Origin: Dyadobacter sp. NIV53
GTDB taxonomy: Bacteria; Bacteroidota; Bacteroidia; Cytophagales; Spirosomataceae
DNA length: 64,000 nucleotides
Assembly: GCF_019711195.1 (NCBI RefSeq)
Contig: NZ_CP081299.1
Coordinates: 4,314,001-4,378,000 of the forward strand
Direction: 5' to 3'
The notes below the pieces were generated by a model. It was not told the origin of the DNA, searched no databases, and saw nothing but the letters and a program-made list of their open reading frames with translations. A program made the translations under genes and the position numbers. Positions 62,242-64,000 of the stretch are shown in pieces. Each line of letters begins with the position of its first letter. Within the stretch, counting starts at the first letter, position 1.

Positions 62242-62649
62242 ATGACCTCTTCTTTATCTCTCAAAAAAATATTATTAGCAGATGATGACGGAGACGATCG
62301 ATGGTTTTTTCTGGATTTTTTGAAAAACCGGGCTGATATAGTTATACTTTCAAGTGTAACCAACGGTGCCGAACTCATTGCTTATCTGGAAGCTATTAAA
62401 AATGAGATTGATTTTCCGCATTTGATCATTCTGGACCAGAATATGCCTAAACTGAACGGGAAAGAAACATTGTCTGCACTGAGAGCTGATACAAGATACA
62501 ATAAAATTGATATCGTCATTTATTCCACTTATGCTGATCAGAAGCTTATTCAGGAATGTACCGGTTTGGGTGCAATCATGGTATTGGCCAAACCGGTTTC
62601 CTTTGAAGGATATAACCAAATGATCAGTAGTATTCTAAGTGTAATCTGA
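62242..62649 (+). CDS. Single-domain response regulator
   Basis: 135 residues, receiver only. The acidic pocket is LADDDGDDR, the phosphorylation site is Asp65 in LIILDQNMPKLNG, and the Lys site is VLAKPVS. It has no output domain, so it works through a partner, like CheY. It starts four bases after the kinase gene and is its likely partner. This type (Rcp1-like) usually pairs with such PAS kinases. Confidence 0.92.
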   Translation: MTSSLSLKKILLADDDGDDRWFFLDFLKNRADIVILSSVTNGAELIAYLEAIKNEIDFPHLIILDQNMPKLNGKETLSALRADTRYNKIDIVIYSTYADQKLIQECTGLGAIMVLAKPVSFEGYNQMISSILSVI

Positions 62650-62663
62650 CACCGTTAATTACT

Positions 62664-63614
62664 TTATACGACATTCTGTGGTTTCCCATTCATGAATGCT
62701 TCGAGATTATCAGCTGTCATTTGTAATAATCGTTTTCTGGCCTCAAATGAAGCCCACGCAATATGCGGCGTTATAACACAATTAGGTGCAATTAGCAACG
62801 GATTGTCCTGAGTTGGAGGCTCACCGGAAAGTACATCCAGCCCTGCTCCGGCGATCACATTATTTTGCAGCGCTTCGGCCAGGTCTGTTTCATTGATCAG
62901 GGGCCCTCTGCCGGTATTCAATAGAAATGCACTGGATTTCATTTGGGAAAGCGTTTCAGCATTGATAATTTCTCTGGTTTCCTCTGTCAAAGGACAATGC
63001 AGACTGATCACATCACTTTGCCGGAACAGGTTTTCCAGTGTAACCATTTCTATATCAGGGTTCTTTGTATGCTCCGGGTTTTTCCTGTAGGCAATTACTT
63101 TCATCCCAAAAGCCAGTGCAATTTGTGCTACCTGGGATCCGATATCTCCCAATCCAATCAAACCCATGGTTTTTTCTGCCAGTTCAATTAATGGGCTTTT
63201 GGAGTAACTGAAATCTTCGGAAGCTACCCATTCACCACGAAAAACGCTTTGACTATGTGTTTCAATCCGGTTTGTTAAAGCCAGCAGCATAGCAAAAGTA
63301 TGCTGAGCCACAGAAGCCGGGCCATAAGCCTTCACATTGGTAACCGTAATTCCATGTTTCCGTGCTGCCTGAATATCAATATTATTGTAACCGGTAGCTT
63401 CCACACCGATGTATTTAAGTTTGGGTAGCTGATCCAGTATTGCCTCGGACAGTACTACTTTATTGACCATCAACACATCTGCTTCGAAAGCACGTTCTAC
63501 AATCTGATCAGGTGAAGAGCGGTCGTAAATGGTAATAGCGCCTAAGCGATGGAAAGGCGCCCAATCCAGGTCACCCGGATTCAATGTGTAACCGTCAAGA
63601 ATTACAATGTTCAT
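62664..63614 (-). CDS. D-2-hydroxyacid dehydrogenase, NAD-dependent
   Basis: 316 residues of the glycerate/phosphoglycerate dehydrogenase type. The NAD loop is MGLIGLGDIGSQVAQIALAFG. Catalytic Arg lies in LLNTGRGPLINE, Glu in DVLSGEPPTQDNPLL and His in NCVITPHIAWAS. The product name glycerate dehydrogenase is likely for this subgroup (hydroxypyruvate reduction), but other 2-oxoacids are possible. The start overlaps the EthD stop by four bases, so both are in one operon. Confidence 0.9.
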   Translation of the reverse strand: MNIVILDGYTLNPGDLDWAPFHRLGAITIYDRSSPDQIVERAFEADVLMVNKVVLSEAILDQLPKLKYIGVEATGYNNIDIQAARKHGITVTNVKAYGPASVAQHTFAMLLALTNRIETHSQSVFRGEWVASEDFSYSKSPLIELAEKTMGLIGLGDIGSQVAQIALAFGMKVIAYRKNPEHTKNPDIEMVTLENLFRQSDVISLHCPLTEETREIINAETLSQMKSSAFLLNTGRGPLINETDLAEALQNNVIAGAGLDVLSGEPPTQDNPLLIAPNCVITPHIAWASFEARKRLLQMTADNLEAFMNGKPQNVV

Positions 63615-63931
63615 AAACCGTCATATACTTTACTAACCTGCATGGAAGGAACAACACTTGTGAAAGTTGGAATATCAGATATGAGTTCCATACCATGTTT
63701 ATCCATTGCTTTTTCAAGCGTTTCAGGATCAGGGAAGAATAATCCGCAAATAACAGTATACGTGGCGTCCGTACCAGGAGCGGCGCCTGCAATTCCTTCT
63801 TCAATTTCAACTTTTATCAGACCTTCCGGCCCCAGCAAATTCTTTACCAGGGGTGTATGGGTATTGATATAATAATCAAAGTCAAAATTGTCAGCTGCGC
63901 TTTTTGGATATAGAACTGTTATTTTAAACAT
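63611..63931 (-). CDS. EthD-family small protein
   Basis: 106 residues, dimeric ferredoxin-like alpha/beta fold. The family words are MFKITVLYPKS, FDFDYYINTHTPLVKNLLGPEGLIKVEIEEGI and DIPTFTSVVPSMQVSKVYD. EthD-like proteins are linked to degradation of small molecules, with unknown reaction. It precedes the dehydrogenase gene. The last 69 bases of the window hold only its upstream region. Confidence 0.88.
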   Translation of the reverse strand: MFKITVLYPKSAADNFDFDYYINTHTPLVKNLLGPEGLIKVEIEEGIAGAAPGTDATYTVICGLFFPDPETLEKAMDKHGMELISDIPTFTSVVPSMQVSKVYDGL

Positions 63932-64000
63932 GTTTTTGATTTGATAAGGTCAGGAAAATATTCAGGTTTAAAGCTAAGGATTTTTCTGATAGCGCGAACG

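Overview
The window looks like a chromosome segment of a Bacteroidota bacterium, most likely Cytophagales and probably Dyadobacter or a close relative. This is inferred from a type IX secretion C-terminal domain on a giant Ig-repeat protein, a TTG-N19-TAnnTTTG promoter before the tRNA, and several gene families typical of the group (DUF6157, PVC-type cytochromes with ThuA, GH3-beta-lactamase fusions). No strain or species can be fixed from the sequence alone.

Layout. 1-10.7 kb is ordinary chromosome: a partial HGSNAT-like acyltransferase, a GldA-like ABC ATPase (frameshifted), a GH3/beta-lactamase fusion, the 1460-residue secreted Ig-like protein, tadA and a Mn-type superoxide dismutase. 10.7-13.6 kb is the strangest part: four head-to-tail units that each start as tRNA-His(GTG). 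The first looks intact. The second has its anticodon loop replaced by 43 exact copies of a 14-bp repeat plus two edge units. The third is only a 5' fragment that runs into the 3' end of a Fic gene. The fourth is a nearly complete but degenerate copy. 13.9-36.4 kb is an accessory island rich in conflict-type genes and wreckage: a helicase gene split by an IS3-family element, a HEPN-motif protein, an AAA ATPase, an AbiEii toxin remnant, hipBA flanked by a duplicated end of an ABC-F gene, a broken PIN-domain gene, an IS5-family element and at least five copies or pieces of a dispersed two-hairpin repeat. Three chromosomal genes (ABC-F ATPase, acyltransferase 3, a VOC protein) sit inside it.

36.5-58.2 kb returns to ordinary metabolism and envelope functions: a secreted GH-like protein, OMPLA phospholipase, a glycosyltransferase 9/Kdo-kinase-like/esterase run, TatD and TcdA, a RAYT transposase remnant with a REP-like hairpin, a ThuA protein, a divergent HxlR/NmrA pair, and a PVC-type cytochrome with an SGNH hydrolase. 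58.6-62.6 kb is a compact operon of kaiC, two kaiB-like genes, a PAS histidine kinase and a response regulator, with no kaiA. The window ends with a D-2-hydroxyacid dehydrogenase and an EthD protein on the minus strand.

Six conserved genes carry single-base frameshifts, four of them in or at A/T runs, and a seventh is suspected. Part of the pseudogene signal may therefore be indel error in the assembly rather than biology.
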